A stretch of DNA of 64,000 bases from contig NZ_JAIZDA010000001.1 of NCBI RefSeq assembly GCF_020404405.1, positions 310,001 through 374,000 of the forward strand, given 5' to 3'. The translations under genes and the position numbers were made by a program. A model generated the notes under the pieces. That model was not told the DNA's origin. It did no database searches and saw only the letters and a list, made by a program, of their open reading frames with translations. Positions 1-7,446 of this stretch are shown here, piece by piece. How positions within the stretch are numbered: the stretch's first letter is position 1; every line of letters begins with the position of its first letter. The DNA comes from Novosphingobium sp. FKTRR1. GTDB taxonomy: Bacteria > Pseudomonadota > Alphaproteobacteria > Sphingomonadales > Sphingomonadaceae.

Positions 1-351
1 GACCTGACCCGCCGCCTTGCCACCATCGACTTGCGCATTGCCGAAGCCTCAGTCCTGCTGCTGCTGGACAAACGCACCGATGCAACCGCAAGCGAGATCG
101 GCCGGACGCTCGACATCCAGCGCGCCAACATGGTGCCGTTGCTTACCCGGCTTGAAACGGCGGGCCTGATCGAACGCCGCCCGATCGACGGCAAGTCGCA
201 GGCCGTGCTGCTCACCGCGCTTGGCGCGATCCGCCGCGCCGAGGCCGACGCCATCACCACCGCCTTCGAGGACGATCTGCTTGCCCGCATTCCGGCTGCG
301 CATCGCGACCATCTGGTTCCGGCGCTGACCGGACTGTGGGTTGAGGATTGA
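1..351 (+). CDS. MarR-family transcriptional regulator, 3' part
   Basis: The reading frame is open from the first base of the window, so the gene starts upstream; 116 residues are visible. The protein has a winged-helix pattern: a helix with the segment ASEIGRTLDIQRANMVPLL fits the recognition helix region, followed by a wing (LIERRPIDGKSQAVLLTALG) and a C-terminal helix. This layout is typical of MarR regulators, which bind DNA as dimers and respond to small aromatic or acyl ligands. It lies 175 bp upstream of the LigE-like GST and acyl-CoA ligase genes on the same strand, so control of those genes is plausible but is inference. The N-terminal dimerisation helix is missing from view. Confidence 0.8.
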   Translation, partial: DLTRRLATIDLRIAEASVLLLLDKRTDATASEIGRTLDIQRANMVPLLTRLETAGLIERRPIDGKSQAVLLTALGAIRRAEADAITTAFEDDLLARIPAAHRDHLVPALTGLWVED

Positions 352-526
352 ACCACCGCCTCCATCCGATCCGAGCCACGGAATCGCCCCAAGGTTTCAC
401 TTTTCCCGAAATACCATTTGTATGTCTTGCTAACAATATTTAGGAATGGCTCAAGTCGTTAGCCCGCGTGCCATCGCGCAGGGCCAGAGCCGGGAAGGCC
501 TGCGGCGGGGAAGAGGAGTTGAGCCT

Positions 527-1369
527 GTGGCAATCAACAACACGATCACGTTCTTTGACTTGCAGCACGCCAGCGGCTGCACGACCAGCCCGTTCGTCTG
601 GGCAACCAAGTACGCGCTCAAGCACAAGGGCTTTGACCTCGACGTGGTCGATGGCGGGTTCATCGGCATCCTGGAACGGACCGGCGGCCGGTCGGAACGC
701 CTGCCGGTCATCGTCGATGATGGGCACTGGGTGCTCGATTCGTGGCTGATCGCCGAATACCTTGACGAGAAGTATCCAGATCGGCCGACGCTGATCGGCG
801 ACCCATCGGTCAAGCACCTCGCCCACTTCCTTGAATCGTGGCTATGGAAGACAGCGGTCAGCGTGTGGGCGCGCGCCTTTGCCGTGCAGTACCGTGACCG
901 CTGCTTTGCCCACGACATCCCCTACATCGTCGAATCGCGCCGCCGGATGTGGGGTGCACCGATGGAAGACCTGATCGTCGGGCGCGAGGACAAGCTGGCG
1001 CAAGTCTCACCCGAACTCGAACTGCTGCGCGGCGTGCTGCGCGAAACGCCTTGGCTTGGTGGCGAAACCCCGAGCTATGCCGACTATCGCGCGCTCGCTG
1101 TCTTCCTGTGGTGCGCCAGTGTTGCAGACACGCCGCCACTGGCCGAGGACGATCCGCTGCGCGATTGGGTCGATCGCGGTTTCGACCTTTATGGCGGGCT
1201 TGGCCGCATTCCGGGCATGAGCCCGCTGTTCGGGTTGAAACGGCGCGAGGGCGATCCCGAACCGTTCGCCAAGGGCCCCGCACTTGTTGCCGGACTGGTC
1301 AAGCGCAACACCGGCCCCGCTTCCACCGCCGCCGAAACCGCACACATCACAGGCAAGACCAATGCGTAA
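527..1369 (+). CDS. ligE: LigE-type glutathione S-transferase (beta-etherase family)
   Basis: A GST-fold protein of 280 residues. The N-terminal thioredoxin-like domain contains SGCTTSPFVWATKYALKHKG, GGFIGILERTGGRSERLPV and DDGHWVLDSWLIAEYLDEKYP. I recognise these as the LigE/LigP pattern of Sphingobium, whose members use glutathione to cleave the beta-aryl ether of lignin-derived ketones. The C-terminal helical domain (DDPLRDWVDRGFDLYGGLGR, PLFGLKRREGDPEPF) also matches that family. I chose the GTG at 527 because AAGAGGAG lies 8 nt upstream and homologues begin near this point; an in-frame ATG at 446 would add 27 unlikely residues. It overlaps the following CoA ligase by 8 nt. Family membership is firm; the exact substrate is inferred from resemblance. 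Confidence 0.82.
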   Translation: MAINNTITFFDLQHASGCTTSPFVWATKYALKHKGFDLDVVDGGFIGILERTGGRSERLPVIVDDGHWVLDSWLIAEYLDEKYPDRPTLIGDPSVKHLAHFLESWLWKTAVSVWARAFAVQYRDRCFAHDIPYIVESRRRMWGAPMEDLIVGREDKLAQVSPELELLRGVLRETPWLGGETPSYADYRALAVFLWCASVADTPPLAEDDPLRDWVDRGFDLYGGLGRIPGMSPLFGLKRREGDPEPFAKGPALVAGLVKRNTGPASTAAETAHITGKTNA

Positions 1370-2927
1370 CATCGACTATTTCGACCGTTCGGCCACGCTT
1401 TACCCTGACCGCACCGTGCTGGTGGCCGATGGGCGCGACATCAGTTACGCGGAAATGCAGGGACTGACCCACCGCGTCGCCGGGGCGATGCTGGCACAGG
1501 GCCTTGCGCATCAGGAAGCGGTTGCGGTGATGAGCCCCAACCATCCCGCGGTACTGACAGCCATGCTTTCGCTGTGGCGCGCCAACGCGGCATGGATTCC
1601 TGTCAACACCCGCAACGCTCTGCCCGACAACATCGCCTATCTGACGTACGTGAGGGCGAGTTGGCTGTTCTATCATTCGCACTACAGCGCCGATGCGCTT
1701 GAAGTCGCGCGACAGGTGCCGACGATCCACACGCTGATCTGCCTTGACCAGAGCGATGCCGGCAACCCTTCGCTCGATGAGTTCATGCTGCCCGAAGGCT
1801 CTCCGCTGGTCCCCGACCTTGGCGACCCCACCGGCAATGGCGAGGAGCTGGCCGCGATCATCGCCACCGGCGGCACCACCGGCCCGGCCAAGGGTGTGCG
1901 CGTGCTCAACCGGAGCTGGGGCACGATGCTGGAAACGATCGGCAACGTCATGGCGGTCGAGGGCACGCCAGTGTTTCTGGCGACCGCACCGCTGACCCAT
2001 GCCGCAGGTCCGTTCACCATGGCCGGGATCGCGATGGGTGGTACCGTGGTCGTGCTGCCCGCGTTTGACGCCGACGAGGTGATGGAGGCCATCGTCAAGT
2101 ACAAGGTCACGCACACGTTCCTGCCGCCTACGGCGGTCTACACCATGCTCGCCCATCCGCGCGTGCGCGACTGCGACTATTCCTCGCTGCGCTATTTCCT
2201 GCTGGCAGGGTCGGCCTGCGCGCCTGAAAAGCTGCGCCAGATGGTCGAGGTGTTCGGGCCGTGCATGTGCCAAAGCTATGGCCAGACCGAGTTCCACCTC
2301 GTCGCCACCTGGCTGTCGCCCGAAGTCGTGGCGGCCGCTGCGGCGGGCGATCATCCCGAACGCCTCGCCAGTTGCGGACAGCAATCGTACTCGTGCCGGG
2401 TCGAATTGATGGACGACGACGGTAACATCCTGCCCACCGGCGAAGTGGGCGAGATCGTCGGGCGTGGCGGTATCGTTGGCGGCGGCTACTTCGAGCTGCC
2501 CGAAATCAGCGAGGAGACATGGGCGCATGGCTGGCACCACACCGGCGACGTCGGCCGACGCGACGAACACGGCTTTTACTACATCGTCGACCGCAAGAAG
2601 GACATGATCGTCACCGGCGGGTTCAACGTGTTCTGCACCGAAGTGGAAGCCGCGGTGACCGAATTGCCCGGCATTCTGGAATGCGCGGCCATCGGCATCC
2701 CGGATGAAAAGTGGGGTGAAGCAGTCACCGCGCTGGTGGTGATCGATCCGGCCACCGCGCCTTCGGTCGAAGCGATCATCGCCCATGCCAAGGAGCGTCT
2801 GGGCAGCGTGAAGGCACCCAAGCACGTGTTCATAAAGGACGCCCTGCCCCGCACTGCCGTCGGCAAGTTCGACAAGAAGACGATGCGCGCAGAGTTCTGG
2901 GGCGGACTGGATCGCGCCGTCAACTGA
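1362..2927 (+). CDS. AMP-dependent acyl-CoA synthetase/ligase
   Basis: A 521-residue member of the ANL adenylating family that activates a carboxylic acid as acyl-AMP and transfers it to CoA. The phosphate-binding loop ATGGTTGPAKG is near residue 170, the YGQTE motif near 305, the HTGDVGRRDEHGFYYIVDRKKD hinge near 390-412, and the C-terminal catalytic lysine in TAVGKFDKK near 500. The ATG at 1362 lies inside the end of the GST gene (ATGCGTAA overlap), so the two are probably translationally coupled. With a beta-etherase as partner, an aromatic or phenylpropanoid acid is an attractive substrate, but the sequence alone does not identify it; a medium-chain fatty acid is the alternative. Confidence 0.88.
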   Translation: MRNIDYFDRSATLYPDRTVLVADGRDISYAEMQGLTHRVAGAMLAQGLAHQEAVAVMSPNHPAVLTAMLSLWRANAAWIPVNTRNALPDNIAYLTYVRASWLFYHSHYSADALEVARQVPTIHTLICLDQSDAGNPSLDEFMLPEGSPLVPDLGDPTGNGEELAAIIATGGTTGPAKGVRVLNRSWGTMLETIGNVMAVEGTPVFLATAPLTHAAGPFTMAGIAMGGTVVVLPAFDADEVMEAIVKYKVTHTFLPPTAVYTMLAHPRVRDCDYSSLRYFLLAGSACAPEKLRQMVEVFGPCMCQSYGQTEFHLVATWLSPEVVAAAAAGDHPERLASCGQQSYSCRVELMDDDGNILPTGEVGEIVGRGGIVGGGYFELPEISEETWAHGWHHTGDVGRRDEHGFYYIVDRKKDMIVTGGFNVFCTEVEAAVTELPGILECAAIGIPDEKWGEAVTALVVIDPATAPSVEAIIAHAKERLGSVKAPKHVFIKDALPRTAVGKFDKKTMRAEFWGGLDRAVN

Positions 2928-2969
2928 TCGCGCTGTTCCCCCAAATGTCCCCTTTCGCCAACTGGCCGA

Positions 2970-3776
2970 TCAGGCGGGGCCGGTCTTGGCGAAGGGGGAG
3001 AAGTTGGTGTCGGTGTCGAACACGTCGACCCCTTCGCGGCGCTTGAGGAAGCCGACCACGGCGTAGGTCACCGGAGTCAGTACCACCTCCCACAGCACCT
3101 TGAACCCCCAGTTGGTGACCATGACGGTCAGGACCGAGTGGGTGGTCCAGGTGCCAAGGAACGCGATGGGGTAGAACAGGGCGCTGTCGACCGCCTGACC
3201 GAACACCGTCGAGCCGACCGTGCGGGTCCACAGGTACTTGCCCTGTGTCAGGATTTTGAGCCGCGCCAGCACGAAGCTGTTGACGAACTCGCCCGCCCAG
3301 AACGCGATGACCGACGCGAGCACGATCCGCCAGGTGCTGCCGAACACCGAGACGTAGGTCGTCTGGCAAACGGCGCCCGGCGATGTCGCCTTGACCACGT
3401 CGGCGAACAATGGGTCGCCGCTTGATGCGCAGCCCCAGGTCGCCGACGGCGGCATCGCCACGACCACAAAGCTCATGAACGCCATGAACAGCAGGGCAAA
3501 GAAGCCGACCCACACGCAACGGCGCGCGTGGGCATAGCCATAGACCTCGGTCAGCACGTCGCCCAGTACATAGGACACCGGAAAGAACAGGATGCCCGCG
3601 CCAAAGGTGTATCCACCGACACTGGTCAGCTTGGACGCACCGATCAGGTTCGACAGCAACAGGATGCCGACGAACGCTGCCATCATGTAGTCGAAATAGC
3701 GGAAATGCCGCCGCGCACCATCTGAGCCGGCAATGCGCGACAGGGTATGGATGTGGTCTGGGGTCGGTTCGGTCAT
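2970..3776 (-). CDS. Queuosine precursor transporter (YhhQ/QPTR family)
   Basis: A 268-residue integral membrane protein with about six to seven hydrophobic segments. It carries the family hallmarks: a first helix FVGILLLSNLIGASKL, then FPVSYVLGDVLTEVYGYAHARR, and the late GQAVDSALFYPIAF and WEVVLTPVTYAVVGFLKR segments. YhhQ-type proteins import queuine-pathway precursors (preQ0/preQ1) for tRNA modification. I chose the ATG giving MTEPTPDHIHTL at 3776; an ATG 33 nt upstream would add an implausible hydrophobic leader. The gene converges with the acyl-CoA ligase. The 60 bp between its start and the tRNA gene show no preQ1 riboswitch I could recognise. Confidence 0.85.
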   Translation of the reverse strand: MTEPTPDHIHTLSRIAGSDGARRHFRYFDYMMAAFVGILLLSNLIGASKLTSVGGYTFGAGILFFPVSYVLGDVLTEVYGYAHARRCVWVGFFALLFMAFMSFVVVAMPPSATWGCASSGDPLFADVVKATSPGAVCQTTYVSVFGSTWRIVLASVIAFWAGEFVNSFVLARLKILTQGKYLWTRTVGSTVFGQAVDSALFYPIAFLGTWTTHSVLTVMVTNWGFKVLWEVVLTPVTYAVVGFLKRREGVDVFDTDTNFSPFAKTGPA

Positions 3777-3836
3777 GACACTTGCTAACGCGATTTGCAT
3801 GCCGCGCAAAGCCGCCTTATGGGGATTTTCGGTTGC

Positions 3837-3913
3837 GCGCCCTTAGCTCAGCTGGATAGAGCACCCGCCTTCTAAGCGGGTGGTCGCAGGTTCAAGTCCT
3901 GCAGGGCGCGCCA
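3837..3913 (+). tRNA. tRNA-Arg (anticodon UCU)
   Basis: A full cloverleaf can be drawn. The acceptor stem GCGCCCT (3837-3843) pairs with AGGGCGC (3903-3909), followed by discriminator G and an encoded CCA. The D arm is TAGCTCAGCTGGATAGAGC. The anticodon stem CCCGC/GCGGG encloses loop CTTCTAA with anticodon TCT at 3871-3873. The T arm is GCAGG-TTCAAGT-CCTGC. It decodes AGA, a rare codon in this GC-rich genome. No integrase or attachment repeat is visible beside it. Confidence 0.97.
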
Positions 3914-3969
3914 CCTTCCTGCCACCGCACCTGCCCCTGAAACTGGGCCCTGACCTGAAAGCTGGCCTC

Positions 3970-4452
3970 TTGACCGATGTGACCGCGCCGTTGCCACTTG
4001 CCGACCAACCACCCTTTGCCGGAAACTTGCGCCAGATTGCCGAGGGCGAATGGACCGGATGGTGGAAGTGGAACGGCACCGACCCGTTCGAGGACGCCAC
4101 CGGACCCTATTACGTCCGGCGCGATGAACAAGGCATCGTCTGCGGTTTTCGGCCCGGCCCCAATAATCGCAACGGCCATGGCATGATCCACGGCGGCAGC
4201 CTGATGACCTTTGCCGATTTCAGCCTGTTCATGATCGCAGGCTCGGGCGGCACCGAAATGCACGGCGTGACCGTGACGATGAATTGCGAATTCGTCGGCC
4301 CGGCTCAGGCGGGCGAGCTTTTGCTGGCGCGCGGCGATCTGGTACGCGGCGGACGCAGCGTTGTTTTCGCGCGCGGGACGATAACGACCGAATCGGGTGT
4401 TTCGGTACTCGCCTTCTCGGGCACGCTGAAGCGCTTTTCCGAGCGTGGATGA
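3970..4452 (+). CDS. Hotdog-fold thioesterase (PaaI/acyl-CoA thioesterase-like)
   Basis: About 160 residues with a single hotdog domain. The conserved loop NRNGHGMIHGGSLMTFADFSLF resembles the HGG(A/S) active-site region of PaaI-type thioesterases, and the later strands (GVTVTMNCEFVGPAQAGELLLARGDLVRGGRSVVFARG) complete the fold. It would hydrolyse a small or aromatic acyl-CoA in the cytoplasm. I prefer the TTG at 3970 (protein begins MTDVTAPLPLADQPPF); GTG at 3979 is the alternative. The in-frame ATG at 3880 lies inside the tRNA gene and cannot be the start. It is a single gene with no evident operon partner; substrate unknown. Confidence 0.75.
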   Translation: MTDVTAPLPLADQPPFAGNLRQIAEGEWTGWWKWNGTDPFEDATGPYYVRRDEQGIVCGFRPGPNNRNGHGMIHGGSLMTFADFSLFMIAGSGGTEMHGVTVTMNCEFVGPAQAGELLLARGDLVRGGRSVVFARGTITTESGVSVLAFSGTLKRFSERG

Positions 4453-4470
4453 GCACAAGCGCCAACCGGA

Positions 4471-4493
4471 GCGCGGGCGGACATCGCCCGCGC
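4471..4493. terminator. Perfect 9-bp hairpin between convergent genes
   Basis: GCGCGGGCG pairs perfectly with CGCCCGCGC around a 5-nt loop, between the thioesterase gene and the convergent small gene at 4506-4805. There is no U-tract on either side, so it could be a Rho-assisted or mRNA-stabilising hairpin rather than a classical terminator. Confidence 0.4.
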
Positions 4494-4505
4494 CCGGCAG
4501 TCGAA

Positions 4506-4805
4506 TCAGCCGACCCGCGTTCCGTTGAGCGGAAAGCTGCCGAAAGCGCCGGCGGTGATGGTACCGCTGATGGTATCGCCATCGATCGTGGCCTTGCCAT
4601 CCAGCTTCATCGGCAGCGGCACGGTGACCTGCACGCTCCACGCGATGGTGTTGCCATCGACGGTGCCGTCGCTGATCGCCTGCGTGCCCATCGGCCCGGC
4701 ATTGCTGCCGGTAAAGGTTGCCCCGTCAGCAACGACCGTAAGGGTCGACTTCTGATCGCCCATCGGGGTTTTCGCCACGACTTCGTAAGTACCTGATACG
4801 GACAT
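4506..4805 (-). CDS. Small beta-rich protein of unknown function
   Basis: I do not recognise a characterised family. The 99-residue product begins MSVSGTYEVVAKTPMGDQKSTLTVVADG and continues with alternating short strands and turns (TFTGSNAGPMGTQAISDGTVDGNTIAWSV, KLDGKATIDGDTISGTITAGAFG, ending in LNGTRVG). It has no signal peptide, cysteine or membrane segment. The pattern of repeated G-D/N turns between strands suggests a single all-beta domain, perhaps lipocalin-like or a beta-sandwich. The first ATG is preceded by GGAGAGTGAA, an acceptable ribosome binding site. It is transcribed divergently from the CPA2 antiporter, across a 157-bp spacer with no clear operator. Confidence 0.65.
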   Translation of the reverse strand: MSVSGTYEVVAKTPMGDQKSTLTVVADGATFTGSNAGPMGTQAISDGTVDGNTIAWSVQVTVPLPMKLDGKATIDGDTISGTITAGAFGSFPLNGTRVG

Positions 4806-4962
4806 TTCACTCTCCCATGATGTTTCCGGTCTGCATCCTCTGGATTGCCTACATTGATGTCAATAGCGTTACGGATCCGACTTGGCTTGACGCTGCGACA
4901 AGCCCGGCCGACAAGCCGCTGATGGTCCGACAGCGACACCTATCCGATGGAGCACTACGCGG

Positions 4963-6732
4963 ATGAATTCAGGCGACTCGGTCTCGATCCTGCATGATGG
5001 CTTCCTCTTGCTGGGATTTGCGCTGATCTTCGTGCTGGTGTTCCGTCGGCTGGGCCTTGGCGCCACGCTTGGCTACTTGCTGGCGGGCGCTGTCGTCGGG
5101 CCGCATGTGCTGGGTCTGGTCGGCGAGGCCGAGCAGAAAATGGGCGTGGGCGAGATCGGCATCACGCTGCTGCTGTTCCTTGTCGGGCTGGAACTTGATC
5201 CGTCGCGGCTATGGCGAATGAAGAAGGACATCCTCGGCCTTGGCCTGTTGCAGGTGACGCTGTGCGGATTGGCGGTGGCCGGCGCGGTCTGGCTGACCAC
5301 CGGGTTCACCGTAGCTGCCGCGATCGTGCTGGGCTTGCCGCTGGCGCTGTCCTCGACCGCGCAGGTGCTGCCGATGCTGCAATCTTCGGGGCGGATGCGG
5401 ACCCGCTTTGGCGAGCGCGCCTTTGCCATCCTGCTGTTTCAGGACTTGTCGATCATCCCGCTGATCACGATCACCACCGCGCTCAGCCGCAACCCGGCTG
5501 ACGCCGGAGGCCCGCCGGGCTGGTTGTTGGCGCTGGAAACGCTGGGCGCGGTGCTGGGGTTGGTACTGGCGGGACGCTTCGTGATCCGGCCGCTGTTCCG
5601 CCTGATCGGCAACTTGGGCGAGCGCGAGATGTTCGTGGTCGCCGCGCTGTTCACCGTGATGGCCTCGGCCGGATTGATGGAGGCGCTGGGGCTGTCGACG
5701 GCCCTTGGCGCATTCGTGGCCGGGGTCATGCTGGCCGACACGCCCTATCGCCACGAACTCGAAGCCGACGTGGAACCGTTCCGTTCGATCCTGCTCGGCC
5801 TGTTCTTCCTGACCGTGGGCATGATGCTCGATCTGGGCGCGATCGCGCGCGATCCGCTGTTCGTGGTCGGCATGGCCGCGCTGCTGATCACGGTAAAGGC
5901 GCTGGTGATGTTCGGCATTGCCCGGCTTTCGGGGATGGGCTGGCGCGCCGCGATGGCACTTGGCTTGCTGCTGAGTCAGGGCGGCGAGTTCGGCTTCGTG
6001 CTCTTTGCGCAGGCGGCACACGCCTTGTTGATCGCCCCGCAGGCCGCAAGTCTGTTCGGCGCGGTCGTCACGCTGTCGATGGCGACCACGCCGTTCCTGA
6101 TGACCGCCACGCGCCGTTTCCGCGAAGAACCGCAGCGTCCGGGCGAGGAGCGCGAGGCTCCCGGCGGTGACTGTGCCAACGCACTGATCGTAGGCTACGG
6201 CCGTTTCGGGCAGGCGGCGGGTCAGATGCTGCTGGCCAGCGGCATCGCGGTGACGCTGATCGACCGCGATGTCGAAATGATCGACGCAGCCGCTACCTTC
6301 GGCTCAAAGGTCTATTTCGGCGATGGCACCCGGCTCGACATGCTGCGTCAAGCCGGTGCTGCCGAGGCCGAGATGATCCTGTTCTGCATCGATGGCGATC
6401 AGGTCGAACCCGCCCTGCTCGACGCGGTGCACGAGGCATTTCCCCAAGCCTCGATCTATGTGCGGGTGTTCGACCGGCGCGGGATGATCAAGCTGGAAAC
6501 CGGGCCCGCCACGCTGGTCGTGCGCGAAACCATGGAATCGGCAATCGCCCTTGCTCGCGGAGCCCTCGCCGGTGCGGGGGTCAGCCAGGAGGCGATCAAC
6601 CGCGCCGAAACGCTGTTCCGCGCGCGCGATCGTGAAAGGCTGGATCTGCAAATCGAGAGCGGTGACATCCGCACCGCGCGCGACCGCATCATCACCGAAG
6701 CCGTTCCCGTCGAGACGGCCGAGCCCGGCTGA
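4963..6732 (+). CDS. CPA2-family cation:proton antiporter with TrkA-N domain (KefB/KefC-like)
   Basis: 589 residues. Residues about 10-385 form a Na+/H+ exchanger-type membrane domain with a dozen hydrophobic segments; characteristic pieces are YLLAGAVVGPHVLGLVGE, LLLFLVGLELDPSRLW, LPLALSSTAQVLPML and LGAFVAGVMLADTPYRHELEADVEPFRSILLGLFFLTVGMMLD. From about residue 403 a Rossmann NAD-binding RCK (TrkA-N) domain follows (GYGRFGQAAGQMLL then VTLIDRD). This is the Kef architecture of potassium efflux systems gated by nucleotide or thiol adducts. No KefF/KefG partner is adjacent, so gating by glutathione adducts is unproven. The 5' region is shared with the divergent small gene. Confidence 0.9.
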   Translation: MNSGDSVSILHDGFLLLGFALIFVLVFRRLGLGATLGYLLAGAVVGPHVLGLVGEAEQKMGVGEIGITLLLFLVGLELDPSRLWRMKKDILGLGLLQVTLCGLAVAGAVWLTTGFTVAAAIVLGLPLALSSTAQVLPMLQSSGRMRTRFGERAFAILLFQDLSIIPLITITTALSRNPADAGGPPGWLLALETLGAVLGLVLAGRFVIRPLFRLIGNLGEREMFVVAALFTVMASAGLMEALGLSTALGAFVAGVMLADTPYRHELEADVEPFRSILLGLFFLTVGMMLDLGAIARDPLFVVGMAALLITVKALVMFGIARLSGMGWRAAMALGLLLSQGGEFGFVLFAQAAHALLIAPQAASLFGAVVTLSMATTPFLMTATRRFREEPQRPGEEREAPGGDCANALIVGYGRFGQAAGQMLLASGIAVTLIDRDVEMIDAAATFGSKVYFGDGTRLDMLRQAGAAEAEMILFCIDGDQVEPALLDAVHEAFPQASIYVRVFDRRGMIKLETGPATLVVRETMESAIALARGALAGAGVSQEAINRAETLFRARDRERLDLQIESGDIRTARDRIITEAVPVETAEPG

Positions 6733-6764
6733 CCCAGGCTTGATGCTGATGCATGGACATTCCC

Positions 6765-6798
6765 ATGCAGGTGCATCGGCGCTTCGATGCAGGTGCAT
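6765..6798. promoter_or_regulatory. Tandem palindromic operator candidate upstream of the MarR gene
   Basis: The 12-mer ATGCAGGTGCAT occurs at 6765-6776 and again at 6787-6798. Each is a palindrome (ATGCA-GG-TGCAT) and their starts are 22 bp apart, about two helical turns. An ATGCAT at 6749 and GCATGC at 6825 flank the pair. They lie 85-118 bp before the MarR start, as expected for autoregulation; this role is inferred. Confidence 0.55.
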
Positions 6799-6882
6799 TG
6801 TTGGCCTGCCACCATTTGGTTAACGCATGCACCGGCATCAACCGGAATTGCCCCCTTGCGCACCGCCGCTACCCTGTTGCGC

Positions 6883-7308
6883 ATGATCAAACCAGCCGCC
6901 ATCACGGTCCTTGCCTGGGATCGCCTGCTCACCGCCGGGCGCGAGGCGACCCGCGCCGTCCGCCGCGAATTGCGCCGCGCCGGGCTCCCCCCGCTCGAAT
7001 GGTACGATGTGCTGCTTGAGGTGGAACGGCGCGGACCCAGCCGTCCGCGCGATCTGCAGCGCTGGCTGGGGATCGAGCAATACAACCTGTCGCGCCTGCT
7101 CACGCGCATGGAGCGCGCCGGGCTGGTCCACACCATGACCTGCCCCGGCGACGCCCGCGGACAGATCGTGCAGTTGAGCGACGCCGGTCGCGCCGCCCGC
7201 CAGGCGATGTGGCCGGCTTATGCAACGGCGATCCACGGCACGCTTGAACAGCGTCTTGACGATGCCGAACGGATCGCGCTGGCGGGTTTGCTAGCGCGGG
7301 TGGCCTGA
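6883..7308 (+). CDS. MarR-family transcriptional regulator
   Basis: 141 residues beginning MIKPAAITVLAWDRLLTAG. The winged-helix core is visible: LEWYDVLLEVERRGPSRPRDLQRWL, recognition helix EQYNLSRLLTRMERAGLV, wing TMTCPGDARGQIVQLSDAGR, then the C-terminal dimerisation helix. This is the usual length and order for MarR. I chose the ATG at 6883; an in-frame ATG at 6787 would translate through the tandem palindromes and lacks family similarity. No divergent target gene is present; the preceding antiporter and following thiolase-like gene are on the same strand, so its targets besides itself are uncertain. Confidence 0.85.
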   Translation: MIKPAAITVLAWDRLLTAGREATRAVRRELRRAGLPPLEWYDVLLEVERRGPSRPRDLQRWLGIEQYNLSRLLTRMERAGLVHTMTCPGDARGQIVQLSDAGRAARQAMWPAYATAIHGTLEQRLDDAERIALAGLLARVA

Positions 7309-7446
7309 GCAGATACGGCACTGCGCCGCAGGGTTTAATCGCCTGCTTAAAATCACTTGCCAGACCGTCCGCTTGCCGCTTTGAAAGGGGGAAAGGCGTG
7401 TCGCAGGACCGCGCGCTCCGGCAACTGGCAGAGGACAAGCAAGGCC

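Noticed and set aside
3843..4100. Minus-strand ORF of 85 codons ending in PAGLEPATTRLEGGCSIQLS
   Set aside because: It is the antisense translation of the tRNA-Arg gene and its 3' flank; this peptide is a well-known annotation artefact.
3837..4452. Possible integration site at tRNA-Arg
   Set aside because: No integrase, no duplicated tRNA 3' end and no change in gene style next to it.
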